Origin: Choristoneura fumiferana
Taxonomy: Eukaryota > Arthropoda > Insecta > Lepidoptera > Tortricidae
Length of the DNA: 64,000 bases
Assembly (NCBI RefSeq): GCF_025370935.1
Contig: NC_133472.1
Span: 36,226,197-36,290,196, forward strand
Direction: 5' to 3'
Each line of letters begins with the position of its first letter. Position 1 is the stretch's first letter. This document shows positions 35,873-47,214 of the stretch, piece by piece. The notes below the pieces were generated by a model, which had not been told where the DNA came from, did not search any database, and saw only the letters and a program-made list of their open reading frames with translations. The translations under genes were made by a program, and so were the position numbers.

Positions 35873-36319
35873 TATCCGTATAATTTAACAACATTCATCT
35901 GTACTCTGTTGACAAGTCAAACTGAACGCAATAAATTAGAAAAAATAAAATAAAATGCTGTCGTTTTGGTCATGCGCCGGGTGTGTTTAACGAAAAACTC
36001 TGTGCAATAATTATCTCTATATTGCACGTAAAATTGTTGTATCCTACACCTGCGCGTCATTTTCCTCGATTACAACGATCCGCTGAAGCGATTTAAATGA
36101 TTAATGATGTTTCCCGAGCTTACACGGGGCCGTATCAATCTTGCTTAGTTTTTGTGGTGTGGTGTATAGGTAGGTACATGAAAAAATATCAGATACCTGC
36201 CTTACTAAACAAAGTTGAGAAGAATTATCGCTTTGAAAAAATAATTGAATTAGGCGTTATTTCGCGGAGGTCCGTTTCAATGAAACCATGGTCCATAATG
36301 AATGATGATGGTCTATAGC

Positions 36320-36532
36320 TTCTGGTATCTTGATGAACAGTTGTGTTGCTATGAAGATGAGCTCTGCTTGAGTTCGAAACGCGTCAGTATAGTGTGGTGG
36401 TGGGGATAGATAGGTTTGTGTGATTTGTGTGTTCTTACAGTGTGGAGGTGGAGGAACTGCTTGAACACACATTTGTTGTATAAACGTAGCTATTATAAGG
36501 TCGCGGGTGAGCAAAGTAATTGTTTTAATTCA
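36320..36532 (+). repeat. Half copy of the 45496 foldback family
   Basis: Shares GAAGATGAGCTCTG, TCGAAACGCGTCAGT, GTGTGGTGGTGG, TTACAGTGTGGAGGTGGAGG and AAGGTCGCGGGTGAGCAAAG with the right half of 45496-45829. The inverted left arm is absent. Confidence 0.7.
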
Positions 36533-37989
36533 TTTGATCGCTTTTTGTTTTAAATTTTGATGGTGAAATAAGGAGCGCTAAATTAGAATATATTATTGTT
36601 TGCCAATGTGTCAGCATCTGTCAAAGATGTCGAACGGACGAGGGACGGTCTCGGAATATTCAGGCCGGTGCCTATAATATTGATGTAAAGTTGTGGGCTA
36701 AACAAATTGACGCGGGAATATAATGTACCGTTAGTATTTTTAAAATATTTTGGAAGTATTTTGTTATAAAAACACATTGTGTTGTGGACTGATATAATTT
36801 CCGGACACTTGGCAGTTTCATAGCAGTAGTAACTGTTTTTTTTACTGTATATTAAATCAGTACTTGCGAATAGGAACGTAATTAAATAGTGTAAAATTTC
36901 CTTTTGTACCTATGTGTAACCGAAACTTAATTTCCTTACTAAATTTATAAGTAGAATACTTTTTAATTTAACTCCAAGTAGACTACTAAAGTGATATCGA
37001 GGGCGCTCGTGTAATAGATTGGAACAATACCTAATTAAAATTAGTTCAGTCAACGCACGAAACCCTACAAAACACCATCACATTACATAAGAACACTATC
37101 AACACGATAAAAGGCGTATTTAGCTTAGCTTTAAAACATTTGATTAGCGAAGTTTGAAGAGTGAGAATAAATGAATTTATTTGATATATAAAAACGTTAC
37201 AATTTTGGTTCTTCGGCGGAGTTTGCACGAGCCTGCTGCTCTGGGCCTGTATTGCGTAGACCGGTTTCTTTTTATTTTTATTTAAAGGATCTATCAAGGA
37301 AACATACTTTTACGTTAGAGAGTAGCCTAAAGTACTAAATAGTGTCTAAATTCTCTTACTTCTGTAAAGAGTTTTGTTCAAGCTCATCTAATAAAATACG
37401 GGTCTGTAATTTTAGACTAAATACTTTCTAGCGTACACATATCAAAATAAATCAAATAAAAGGCGGACAGTTGGGTACCTTAGCTTGTAATATTTCTATA
37501 ACAAACTAAATGTTGGTAAACAGAAACACTAGCGAACAACTTAAATGTCTTCACTGTGACTCAAATGATGGCACACACATATTCAACGACTGTCTAAGTT
37601 TGCCTTGTAACTACTGCGTGTTTCAATATAAATGTGATTGTCAATATCAAAGTGCGCAATTTGGTTTTATTTCTATCAGCAATTCTATGCCCTAGTGGTC
37701 AATAGATGCTTCATTTTGTATTTTACTGCCGCCATGAACCGCGGGAGGCTCGGAAATAGAAGATGAAGGTACACCAATAACAATAAACACAGGTCTCGAG
37801 TGAAGGTCACGCTGATTGGGGAAGCAAACAATTGAATTTTCTTATTAAATTTGCTATTGCAAAGCGCTTTGTTGGTAGGTATACTTGTACTAGTGAAAGA
37901 ACGCGCATATAAAACAAGATCTGTATCTTTCGAGTCAGTATTTTTTTATAGTTAAAAGTTTTTAACTAAAAACTGCGGTAGGCTAAAAA

Positions 37990-38178
37990 TGCCACTGAGT
38001 GGGTGCCACAGGACGGATGGCGATGGCGGCGTAGGCCTAAGTAGATGGAGATGGCGGGACGACTTGGATGTATTTCTCGATGACTGGCCTCAGGCTGCTT
38101 TGGATCGGGAGACATGGAGGACATGCGGGGAGGTCTTTGCCTATTAGTGGGACATCAATCCAGGCTAGATAATAATAA
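37990..38178 (+). pseudogene. RTE-type LINE 3' end
   Basis: The plus-strand frame reads RTDGDGGVGLSRWRWRDDLD, then DWPQAALDRETWRTCGEVFA, a TAG, then WD. This is the usual C-terminal end of RTE-clade open reading frames (RW-DDL ... A-DR--W ... GE-FA-QWD). A tail of AATAATAATAATAA follows at about 38167-38182. The upstream reverse transcriptase is missing and the last codons contain a stop, so it is a short dead remnant. Confidence 0.7.
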
Positions 38179-38344
38179 TAATAAAGCTTATGCAATAATA
38201 AGTACTAGGTAGTGGTGGCATTTAATGCTTAGCTAGTTTTGCGGGTAGAAAATGCCTCTGCAAAGTACATCTAATAAAGCTGAAGAAGGTCGAAAGTCTG
38301 TACATGGAACTGGAAGATATACGAAAAAATTGGCTGGGGATACT

Positions 38345-38918
38345 TAGAATCGATAACGGAACCCGTTCCAACAGTTTTTGGATTTTTTGTCTGTTTATCT
38401 GCTTGTCTGTTTATCTGTTTGTCGTTATTTGACCGCGCATCTCGTGAGAACGGCTGAACGGATTTTGATGCAAACTTCTAATCTGTCGCGAAAATCTCCG
38501 GCCAGGTTACAGGCTATAAAAATTCAACCCCTAAAAGGGAGGGGGGGTAGCCACTACACTCGATTGAGTTTACTTTGCAACTGTATCTTATGACGCTTCT
38601 TAGGAAAGGTGCAAACTTGTTTTTAAGTGTGCTACGTATATCGAGTACTCTGCTAAACTAGCAGATGGCGCTGACGTTGTGACAACATGAGTAAGCCACT
38701 GAGGAACGATTTTGCCAAATAACTGTAAGTTTAGAAGAAGGGACGGATATCAACAAATTTAATTAAATAATTGATTTAATAATACGATTCTCCGCATACT
38801 TATGACAGCGCGGCACGCCCCCTTATAACTTCTACTTTTTTATTGTTCTGTGGAAACGGGCAATGCGGGATATGTAAATATAAAAATCTACGCAGACGAA
38901 ATCGCGGGCAAAAGCTAG
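38345..38918 (+). mobile_element. Helitron-like composite, plus strand
   Basis: The right end is ATCGCGGGCAAAAGCTAG followed by T. The left part has the family motifs CATCTCGTGAGAACGGCTGA and CGGATTTTGATGCAAACTTC and a GTCTGTTTATCTG repeat. The 5' TC end is not visible, and unrelated sequence about 38590-38800 may be inserted. Confidence 0.5.
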
Positions 38919-39118
38919 TTTTATTTAAAAGAACCTTTTTTACAAAGTTGGTGTAAAGTTCTTTGTATTGTTTTAAATACTTTTCAGTTTAAAACAGGGC
39001 GAAATCGAGTCACAATATGCTGAATATACAAAAGAAACAGCAAACAACGACCTGTTGTATTGAAGAAACATTTTGTTTTAACTTGCTTCTTAACAATTCA
39101 CAATGTTTTTACTGTTTT

Positions 39119-39330
39119 TTAGGGGTCCGTACCCAAAGGATGCCAACGGAACCCTATTACTGAGGCTCTGCTGTCTGTCTGTCCGTCCGTCTGTCGCAGT
39201 GCTCTATCACTTGAGTTGTAATAGTTAGACACGTGAAATTTTCACAGATTATGTATTTCCGTGGCCGATATAACAAAAAATACTAAAAACAGAATAAAAT
39301 ATATATTTAAGGGGGGCTCCCATACAACAA
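39119..39330 (+). mobile_element. MITE with (GTCY)n microsatellite
   Basis: Begins TTAGGGGTCCGTACCC through ACGGAACCCTATTAC, then a CTGTCTGTCTGTCCGTCCGT run, as in the copy at 19687. The right edge is uncertain. Confidence 0.6.
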
Positions 39331-40267
39331 AAGTGATTGTTTTGCCGTTTTTTGCTTGATATTAATAACGGGTAGATGCTTGAAATATTCACAGAATGTT
39401 TAATTGTATAATCACTTTAAAAATAACATTCGTTCGTGGTCAGAGAAACCATGGCCTTACGGACAGGAGACTCCACTCTTGGCACCAGCCTACCTGGATG
39501 TGTATTTACCTATTTTCATCATGTGCCAAGTTTCATAGGCGGGAGAATTAATCGGGTTACAAAACCTTCGTTGGTCGGAGTATTGTAGTTTCTAAGATTC
39601 GCGTGAACGAATGCACAGACAAACAGACAATAATTCTAAAAATCGTTGTTTTGGGTTCTATTGCGCTAATAAAGGCCCCTAATAACAGTTTTTCTCATTT
39701 CCAATGTACAGACACCGACCTTCTACAGATTTATTATATGTATAGATATAGACGATATTTTTTATCTACTTAGTATGTTTATCATTTGTCTATCCACTTC
39801 AGTTAAATAAGGGGTACCTAGGTTAATTATTGTAAATGTCTGTTTTACCAGGAATGTTTTTTTTTGTTTTGCTCCTCCACCAACTGACTGGTGCGAAATA
39901 GAAGTTTTACCTTCTGTTGAATAGGTGCCGTCAGTTCGTTCGCTCGTGGACATGTTCCTAAATGCTTTTTGTAGCGAGCTTGAACAGAACTCAATCTTTT
40001 TGTTCCAGAGAGTTGTTGTTTGCCCTTGACTAATTAATGAAGCTTTTAATTTCGCTTTCCTTTGAGTGTCTATTATTTTAAATCCCCCGAATTGTTCTAT
40101 GAAAATAACTTCAAAGAATGGTACAGTCATAAAGTATTTTTCTAATTTCGTAAATGAAGAAACACTTCCAGCTAGACAGCTTGGGTGGGAGTATTCGGTT
40201 ACTTGTTTAACCTACTTATAAATGGAGGTTCTCATATAAATTAGATTATAATTTGCTTTTGTATGTT

Positions 40268-40354
40268 TTGTATGTGTTTATAACACAAGCTTTGCTAAGC
40301 TTACTTTGGGACTAGGTCAATTAGTATCAATTGTCCCGTGATATATATATTTTA
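40268..40354 (+). mobile_element. SINE tail fragment
   Basis: Contains TAACACAAGCTTTGCTAAGC, then TACTTTGGGACTAGGTCAAT and TTGTCCCGTGATATATATAT, the 3' part of the SINE at 33189-33459 without the tRNA head. Confidence 0.8.
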
Positions 40355-40981
40355 GCCGCCCTATATATCAATGGCTCTTTTTTTCGGAGATAAGTATGCC
40401 TATTTAAAATTAGGTCTTATTTCTGCCAAGCCAGGTTCTGATGATTTAAGACTAAAGTTGAGGGTAAGTAGGTAGTGCATTTTTGAAGTGGGTTTATTTA
40501 TTTATTTGATTGTGGTCTGACTTGGAGAAATCATTTACGGATTTTGAAAACTCGAAGGTCATATTATGTAAAATAAAAAATACTATAATACGAAGTAGTG
40601 ATCGGTTTTCCAACTTTAAAGACCTCATTAAACTAAAAGGATTTCCTTAGTGACATTCTCCTATTACATATTTGCGATACCCTGTGTAAGCCTTTTTATT
40701 ATGTAAGTACTAAGAAATTATTAAAAAAAAAGAACCACGCCCCATTGTATTTTGCGGCAATATCGTTCAAGTGACCGTAAAATACGAGTATGACGAACTC
40801 TGCTACATAATAAGGTCAGTGGGTGGAAACAAGGGGCTACTAGATAAACATACTGGTTAGCTAACTCCAGAACAAAAGCGAGGTTTTTCATATTTAACTT
40901 TTTACAAAGCGACGAGTTTTTACGGCTGCAAATATATGTAATGCTGAAGTCACCATAAGACCCTATGAATTAGTTTTCTTT

Positions 40982-41030
40982 TTAACCGACTTCAAAAAAA
41001 AGAGGAGGTTATCAATTCGGTTGTTTTTTT
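40982..41030 (+). repeat. One-ended MITE scrap (TTTAACCGACTTCAAA)
   Basis: TTTAACCGACTTCAAAAAA followed by GAGGAGGTTATCAATTCGG. It is the end sequence of the family at 13268-13437. Confidence 0.5.
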
Positions 41031-41699
41031 TTGTTTTTGGTTTTTTGTCGAGTGAGATTTATATTATCAACACTTTATTAACTTTCATTTAACTTCATTA
41101 AAAAAACAAAGATGTGAATGTTTAACGTAAATACAATAGTAAACGATTTATGTCATTAACTAAATTCATGACGCCATCCCGGCCACGCCTCCAGAATAGT
41201 GTCCTTGTTTAGGCTTAAGACGCCCGAGCGCTCACGATCGCATTCAACATCTTTTTCTAACCTCATCCTATAACGAGTGACGGAAAGAACCGGTTAAAAC
41301 CATCTTGATTCCGAGTGCGTCAAACAATATAAGTTTTTGGCTGGGACGAGGTGATGATAAGCTTCGACAGAACAGTAGTAGGTAACATTAGTTTTCTGCG
41401 GCAATTTTTCTTTTACCAACATAGATTTAAAGCGATGTTATTAGAACTAGAGTGAGTTACAAGTGACTGTTACACGCTACTAGGTACGAGTATGTCACGC
41501 AATTATCTAACGTTTTTAAGCGGAATCGATCTTAGTTAACATTTGTTTGCCCAACTTTTAGTGTTCTCTCCTTGCGCTGGCGAATCAGGGCCACAGTGCT
41601 CAAGTATTTTTTTTTTACCATATTGTGTGACCTTCCCACTTTAGTGGTTAAAAACTCTGTTGCAAAATTCTATCGAAAGAATCATCACATCGCACATAC

Positions 41700-41771
41700 C
41701 CGTACTCGACGCATGGCAGCAACGATCTCCACCCGACTGGAAGGCCGCGGCACGTCCATGGTCCCAATGTA
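41700..41771 (-). CDS. NOS1AP: NOS1AP exon A: first PTB strand and helix
   Basis: 72 bases, 24 codons, phase 0 at both ends. The acceptor is ATTTTGTTTCAG; the donor is CGG|GTATGT. It encodes [20 protein letters not shown] followed by RRVR. Vertebrate NOS1AP has the same peptide with about five conservative changes, placed immediately before YEFKAK, exactly as exon B follows here. The stretch forms the first beta strand and the helix of the PTB fold. The preceding exon should end with a sequence like FEAK; I could not find it between 41.8 and 64 kb, so the first coding exon is probably outside the window. Confidence 0.97.
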
Positions 41772-42049
41772 CTGAAACAAAATAATAATTCGTAAAAAAA
41801 ACTTATGAAAACCTTTTCTTCCGATAATACTTCCCAAGTGGGGGCAAGCCATTAAAACTTTCGTCAAGGAAAACAAGTTGTAACACGTATTATTTTACAT
41901 AAAAATAACGAAACGGTTTATCCACGGTACAACAATAAGGTATCTTTCAAACAATATTATTTCCCTTCTTCAATTAATTGGTATTTCGTTTCCGCATTTT
42001 TGTTCCCATATTTATTCCCGGTTGGCTACACGCTACGCGTACCTACCAC

Positions 42050-42175
42050 TGACGCTATACTACGAAGTGCAAAATTCAAGCTTCGTATTATTGCCGTCTC
42101 GCTGACGCTTATATTATTTAATAAGAGGGAGAGGGACAGTCACGAACTTCGATTTTCGATTTTCCTAGTAGCCCT
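42050..42175. mobile_element. Palindromic MITE, GGGGCTAC family, copy 4
   Basis: Left GCTATACTACGAAGTGC and CAAGCTTCGTATTATTGCCG; right GAGAGGGACAGTCACGAACT and TTTTCCTAGTAGCCC. Confidence 0.7.
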
Positions 42176-43154
42176 TATGATCATTTGAATACCTTGACAT
42201 GTTGTAGTTATATCAAAAAGGTCACAAATAATTAGTTTGGATGACATTTTGGCTCTCACCATGCCTACTCGCACCCTTCACTAAAACTAGGTTTTGGTTT
42301 GTAATAAATAATGACTTTTATATAAATAAAGCTTATGAACAGGTTTGTAATTTATGAACATTAATATTCGAAGTTGTTAGGTAAGTGTCTGAATTAGTTA
42401 TCCATCAAAATTATTCTTCCAAGTATATCAAAGATAAGACAAAAATGAAATATTTGAATTTCAAAGATTTTGTTTCATTTTCGTATCGTCTCCGTCTCCG
42501 TTGGTAACAAGAACTTTAATTATCGACGCAACTTTTTTTTCTATTTTGACAATAAATGATAAAATGTTTCTTGTCGAAATAAAAACAGATCGTACCTATA
42601 GGTAGGTACATAAGTAATTGCAACTTACTCTACTTTAGCAGTAGCGATAGTTTGGATTGGCTTGTAACCAAAACTGTTAGTTTTAGTAATCATATTAATT
42701 TACGCTTATCGTAAATCTATTTTTGATTTTCAAAGATAACAAAGAGCTCTTTACCGGACATATGTATTTTAACGCAAACGGCAGCTACATTTAACATATT
42801 ACGGTAAAACAAACACATTCGGTTTGTTGTTACTACTTGTGCCAGGAATATGGTATTTTTTGAAGATCTTGTTTTAATTGGGCGAAATATTGGGTTGATA
42901 TGAAATTTACCAGGAAACTATAGCTAAACAACCTACATATACTTACAGGAGGAGTAATTTAAACTGTGAAGTTCTGTTAACGCTTCTGTATCGCTACTAG
43001 AGCCCAAACTTTTTCTTTACAAAAGGAGACCTGTGCCCAGCAGTGTATCGTGTTGATTTTCGTGATGTTCATTAAAATTTATTCAGGTTTTTGTACTTTC
43101 TGTTTAAGGGGTAAAGGTGAATACGCACAATTACACACATATGACAAATTTTAT

Positions 43155-43351
43155 ACCAGCTGCCCGCGACTCCGTCTGAGACGATTTCGTTTATCGGGAT
43201 CCTGCAAGAACTATTTGATTTTCTGGGGTAATTACTATATCCTTTCCAGAGTCTTAATAAACTATCTTCATACCAAATTTCATCACTGATTTAAGCGTGA
43301 AAAGATAACAAACAAATAGAGCTACTTTCGTATTTACAGTATTAGTGAGGA
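43155..43351 (-). mobile_element. Diverged Helitron copy
   Basis: Plus-strand reading CAGCTGCCCGCGACTCCGTC at the 3' end and CGTATTTACAGTATTAGTGA at the 5' end. The terminal CTAG is lost. The body ACCAAATTTCATCACTGATT is typical. Confidence 0.6.
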
Positions 43352-44521
43352 AGAGCGAGTGCCATAAGTCCAGTCCACGATAGACGGTAACAAGGAAGTG
43401 GGTTAACCCGGCGAAGTGTAGAATACTTAGCCATTTCATCGTCATTTCAATTGAACATAGCATATATAGGCAAACACATATTTGCGTATATCAATGCCGT
43501 GTTTGATGTTGGGGAGCAGCTATACCTACCTGGGATTTGTGTTAGCAACAAATGGTCGGTAGGCAATGATATTACATATAAACAGGGAAATGAAATGAAA
43601 TATGAAAAAAGCAATATCACTGTCGGTAGGTTTATATTCATTCTCACCTTATTTGACTTGAATGAACATAGAAATACCATTACAGTACCTAATTATGATT
43701 AGTTATGGTTAGTAGTACCAATGCAAGTACAGTCACGAGCGTTAATTTGGAACCCACTTAAGATCGAACATCTGTCATTTTGTATGTCATTTATATTTTA
43801 GATCGGTGTATGTATTGATAATTTTATTTGCAAGATCAAAAGACTTCTAAATGTAAATCATTACAATTCACGCCCCTTTAATCATACCGCACTTAACAGT
43901 CTCATGGGTTTGTTGAATGAGGTACTTGTCGCTGTTCGTAATTTGTCCATCTCGTCTGTACTACGACCATGTACATATTACTCGGATAAATTATGAATGT
44001 AGGTGGCTTAACATTCCTTAGGTGTAACTGGATATATACGATGATTGATGTAATTTATTTTTATCATGCTTTTGTTTTTAGGATAGAGATTCCACTGGTC
44101 CAGTCGGGAAACCACCTAGTAAACACAAAATTGCTTGCAAGCAACCTAGCCATGTATAAATATTGGTCTTACTTGACTTTACATTCAACATTCGCTGGCA
44201 CGAGACGTACAGTTACCAGAGTCTACAACCCAAACAAACAGGCAACGCGGATGTGGATGTCTTTTGCCCGTCCAGTAAACAAAGCGAAACGTTACATAAT
44301 TTTGCTTCAGCGTATGTTAGGAGGATGATAAATATACAATATACTCGTACAGCCTCCTGACTCTATTCAGCGCTGGATCGCGGAATCCGTCAACGCTTTT
44401 CATAGTCTCTATCATAGATTCAGATTTTGGTCAGGAAAATCTGATAATGAAGGTAACTCAAAGGGCTGCCCACTTCGTGTCATTTTCTTTTCATGCGATA
44501 ATGCCTATTATTATTATAACG

Positions 44522-44690
44522 ATGCCTGCGACTTCGTTTGAGAAAAATTCGCTTAGCGCGTGCGTATTAAATATGAAATTTCCCAGGATAAGAACTATCT
44601 TATGTCCTTTTCAGGGTCTCAACGTATCTCCATGCCATCCTTATCAAGATCGGTTGAGTAACTTAAACGTTAAAAAGTAACAAACAATAG
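44522..44690 (-). mobile_element. Diverged Helitron copy, truncated
   Basis: Plus-strand GATGCCTGCGACTTCGTTTG, then AGGATAAGAACTATCTTATG and CATGCCATCCTTATCAAGAT. Both ends eroded. Confidence 0.5.
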
Positions 44691-44699
44691 TTATTTGTG

Positions 44700-44829
44700 C
44701 AACAAGAGAGCGAAGTTGTTTTTTCTGCGAGTGTTGATTTTGAATCCCGAGTAAGCGAAGGATTCTATAATTGAATCACGAGCGTAGCGAGTGATTCTAC
44801 GTTGGAACCCTGAGAGCAGCGAGGGATTC
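44700..44829. repeat. Tandem imperfect palindromes GAATCnCGAG...GATTC
   Basis: Three units, 44742-44765, 44773-44797 and 44804-44829, each a small hairpin with GAATC/GGAAC outside and an AGCGA core. A related AACAA...TTGTT hairpin lies at 44701-44720. Confidence 0.75.
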
Positions 44830-44995
44830 AAACACACGAGATGCAAAAAAACATAAGCGAGAACATAATTTAAAGATTTAAATAAAACCACATTATATTT
44901 ACAAAACAATCAATGTAAAAAAATTAAGTATAATCCGATTATTAGGAAACAAATATAGTAATCACATTTAATACCATTTCTCAAAAATAATACGT

Positions 44996-45190
44996 ACAGT
45001 CGCCATCATATTATTAAAAAGTCACCAGAAAGTTAGAATGCCAGACAATGACCAAAAGTCTCCGGTAAGTAGAGATCGAGGTTTTGAATTCGGAATTAAA
45101 AAGTGTCCAGTACCTAGGTACGATACAAATCTCATACTCATAACATGTATTGTAATTTGAACTTAGGATTCCTTGTAAATTATGCCATAT
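44996..45190 (+). repeat. Interspersed repeat, copy 2 of a pair
   Basis: AAAAGTCTCCGGTAAGTAGA, GAGGTTTTGAATTCGG, GTGTCCAGTACCTAGGTACG and GGATTCCTTGTAAATTATGC match the blocks at 19497-19685 in order. Confidence 0.6.
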
Positions 45191-45495
45191 TTTTTATAGT
45201 GCAAAAACAAAGTTGAACAATTTTAATGTTGTGTAAATTATATATAATAAATGTTGCGGAACCTTTAAATATGTTTTTAGGATTTCTATTGTTTGAAACA
45301 TAAATATAAATTGATTAGTTGCAAATTCATTCAATTTGGCAATCATTTATTCCAACTCTAAGAGGTAGGCACTTAGGCAGTATACGGAACGCTTTTATGT
45401 AAAAAAAAAAACAAGAGCAGCGGTTTTTGTGTAAAGGGGTTAAAAGAGCTGTTTATTAAGTCAGACGTTACTTTGGGGAGGTCCATATCAATTAA

Positions 45496-45829
45496 CTAAA
45501 ATAATTTCTTTGCTCACCCGCGACCTTATGATAGCTACGAGTAAGTTTATGCAAAATATGCGTGTTCATGCAGTTCCTCTCTACCTCCAACACTGTAAGA
45601 ACACACACAAAGTCTAACATCTGGTAGCATGGTGTACGGTTGTGTTGCTCTGAAGATGAGCTCTGGTTGAGCTCGAAACGCGTCAGTGTAGTGTGGTGGT
45701 GGTGATAGATGGGTTTGTGTGATTTGTGTGTTTTCTTACAGTGTGGAGTTGGAGGAACTGCAAGAACACGCATATTTTGCATAAACTTAGCTATCATAAG
45801 GTCGCGGGTGAGTAAAGAAATTATTTTAG
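45496..45829. mobile_element. Foldback MITE with ~110-bp inverted arms
   Basis: The left arm CTAAAATAATTTCTTTGCTC through CACTGTAAGAACACACA is inverted in the right arm TGTGTTTTCTTACAGTGTGG through AAGAAATTATTTTAG. The centre holds GAGCTCGAAACGCGTCAGTG. A right-half copy is at 36320 and a remnant at 29388. Confidence 0.85.
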
Positions 45830-46796
45830 TTCATGCATAGGTACATTATGAATGATTATGAGACTCAATAGATTGTAAGTGAAAGTCGGTAAAGCAATTT
45901 TATTCCATTTTCGCAAGTGACGTTGACTGTGTACCTATTCGTGGGAGTGCCGTGTATACTCCGATCCAATAACACAGCAGTCACGTGCCGAGTAATGCCC
46001 CGTAATGGTGGAACCTAGATGACAATTTGCGGCGACCGTAGCAACAAATAAAGGAACCTTACCTTTTAATCAAAATAACACATGAATCCGAGCAGCCAAA
46101 TTTTTAAACGACAGCCATTCTATAAGTTCAAAACGCCAATTTGTTTAATTTTCGTTCTACTAATTTTATCACTGCGCAGGAATTTCCAATAAGGTTTGAG
46201 CGCCGCTTTATATCGCTTACAGTATCATTTTTATTCGCAAAGAATGATCCTTTGACGTTTCATTACTCAAATTTACTTTTGCAGCGAGTAACGTTTTGTT
46301 TTACAGACGAGAATTGTCTTCGGCATTACTTGCGTACCTATCTGATATTTATAAATATCTACAAGAGAGATAGGAGAAAGAGATACACACACTTACAAGT
46401 CAAACAGGCTAGACTTGCGATGTTTTCTTGTATTAATGAATACGACACGTATGATATGTTGTAGCTAGATACGAGTAGGTTCGGTTTTGTTTTTTTTTTT
46501 TAGTTTGATATACCTAAATATTCTTTAATCTTACTTTGTAGCACTGGCTAGCAATTATCATCTCAATAAATAAATGCTACAGTAAAGTAAGCCGGGACGT
46601 CAGTCAACAGGACAAGTCTCCTTCGGGACCAATTCAAGGGTTTCCGACGAGTTCGTTCTCACCAGAGCGGGTTCGACCTACAGCGGTACTCTGCGGTACT
46701 GTCCACGTGATGTATTTTGTATGTTGAAGATATTCTTTATTTAATGCCACAAATCCGTACAATGCACAAAACTAACAATACTGTTTAATTATTTTA

Positions 46797-47036
46797 CCGT
46801 AAAACGAGGCTACTTTGCCCCCCAACTAACCTTGCCTTGGGTAACTATGCTCCAGTTTTGTATTTTGTTTAAATGTCTTGCAGGTCGAAGTCCCGGTACC
46901 CGATACACTTCCCAATAAATTGATCTACTTTACATAAATACATATATGAATAAACCACAGCATAATAATTATTAAAATAAAACAAAGATTACGAAATTTG
47001 GAGCAAAAATCGGTGCAAAGTAGCCTCGTTTTACGG
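46797..47036. mobile_element. MITE with TA duplication, CCGTAAAACGAGG ends
   Basis: A 240-bp element. The left end CCGTAAAACGAGGCTACTTT is repeated inverted at the right end (AAAGTAGCCTCGTTTTACGG). TA flanks it on both sides (46795-46796 and 47037-47038), as for Tc1/mariner-type elements. Confidence 0.85.
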
Positions 47037-47152
47037 TAGGTAAAACTTATGATTGGATATCATGGAACCAGCTCAAAAATTTTGTTTTTGTCACGTAACA
47101 ATTACTTAGCTCTTTTAATTAAAATTGCGAGTAAAATACATGTGATATTTTT

Positions 47153-47214
47153 GTACAGTCACCAGCACCAATATCTGACACAACAAAGCGTGCATAAATA
47201 TCTGATTGTATTTT
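47153..47214 (+). mobile_element. Half GTACAGTCACC MITE
   Basis: GTACAGTCACCAGCACCAAT, then ATCTGACACAACAAAGCGTG and CATAAATATCTGAT. Only one arm is present. Confidence 0.75.

Larger units (their letters stand above)
31425..41699 (-). other. 10-kb intron of NOS1AP between exons A and B
   Basis: Holds a GGGGCTAC MITE (32271), a full tRNA-derived SINE (33189), Helitrons (33970, 35650, 38345), a half foldback copy (36320), an RTE LINE end (37990), a (GTCY)n MITE (39119), a SINE tail (40268) and a one-ended MITE (40982). A decayed Helitron-like start (CTACCCGCGGTTTCGC) is at about 31489, next to exon B. The minus-strand frames at 32539-32982 and 39762-40130 are open for 147 and 122 codons but resemble no known protein. 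Stretches 34800-35600, 36540-37980 and 40360-40980 show nothing clear. Confidence 0.75.
792..41771 (-). other. NOS1AP: NOS1AP (CAPON-like adaptor) gene, partial span
   Basis: Minus-strand gene reconstructed from four spliced exons (41700-41771, 31323-31424, 26152-26343, 792-948), separated by introns of about 10.3, 5.0 and 25.2 kb. The joined reading frame gives 174 codons that follow the PTB domain of NOS1AP in the correct order with no internal stop. NOS1AP is a cytosolic adaptor: its PTB domain binds partners such as Scribble and Dexras1, and its C-terminal tail in vertebrates binds the PDZ domain of neuronal nitric oxide synthase. The N-terminal exon (about 35 residues in vertebrates) was not found up to position 64000. 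The coiled-coil and C-terminal exons lie left of position 1. An additional coding block at 15742-16425 may belong to the same gene. Identity is firm from sequence motifs; the isoform structure is inferred. Confidence 0.93.

Noticed and set aside
39762..40130. 122-codon minus-strand open frame
   Set aside because: Same strand as NOS1AP, but no acceptor/donor pair fits it in phase and it resembles no NOS1AP segment.
43451..43702. 83-codon plus frame with an overlapping minus frame
   Set aside because: Both are chance frames between repeats; no protein similarity recognised.
46600..46700. tRNA-like B box GGTTCGACCTA
   Set aside because: No matching A box or cloverleaf in the surrounding sequence.
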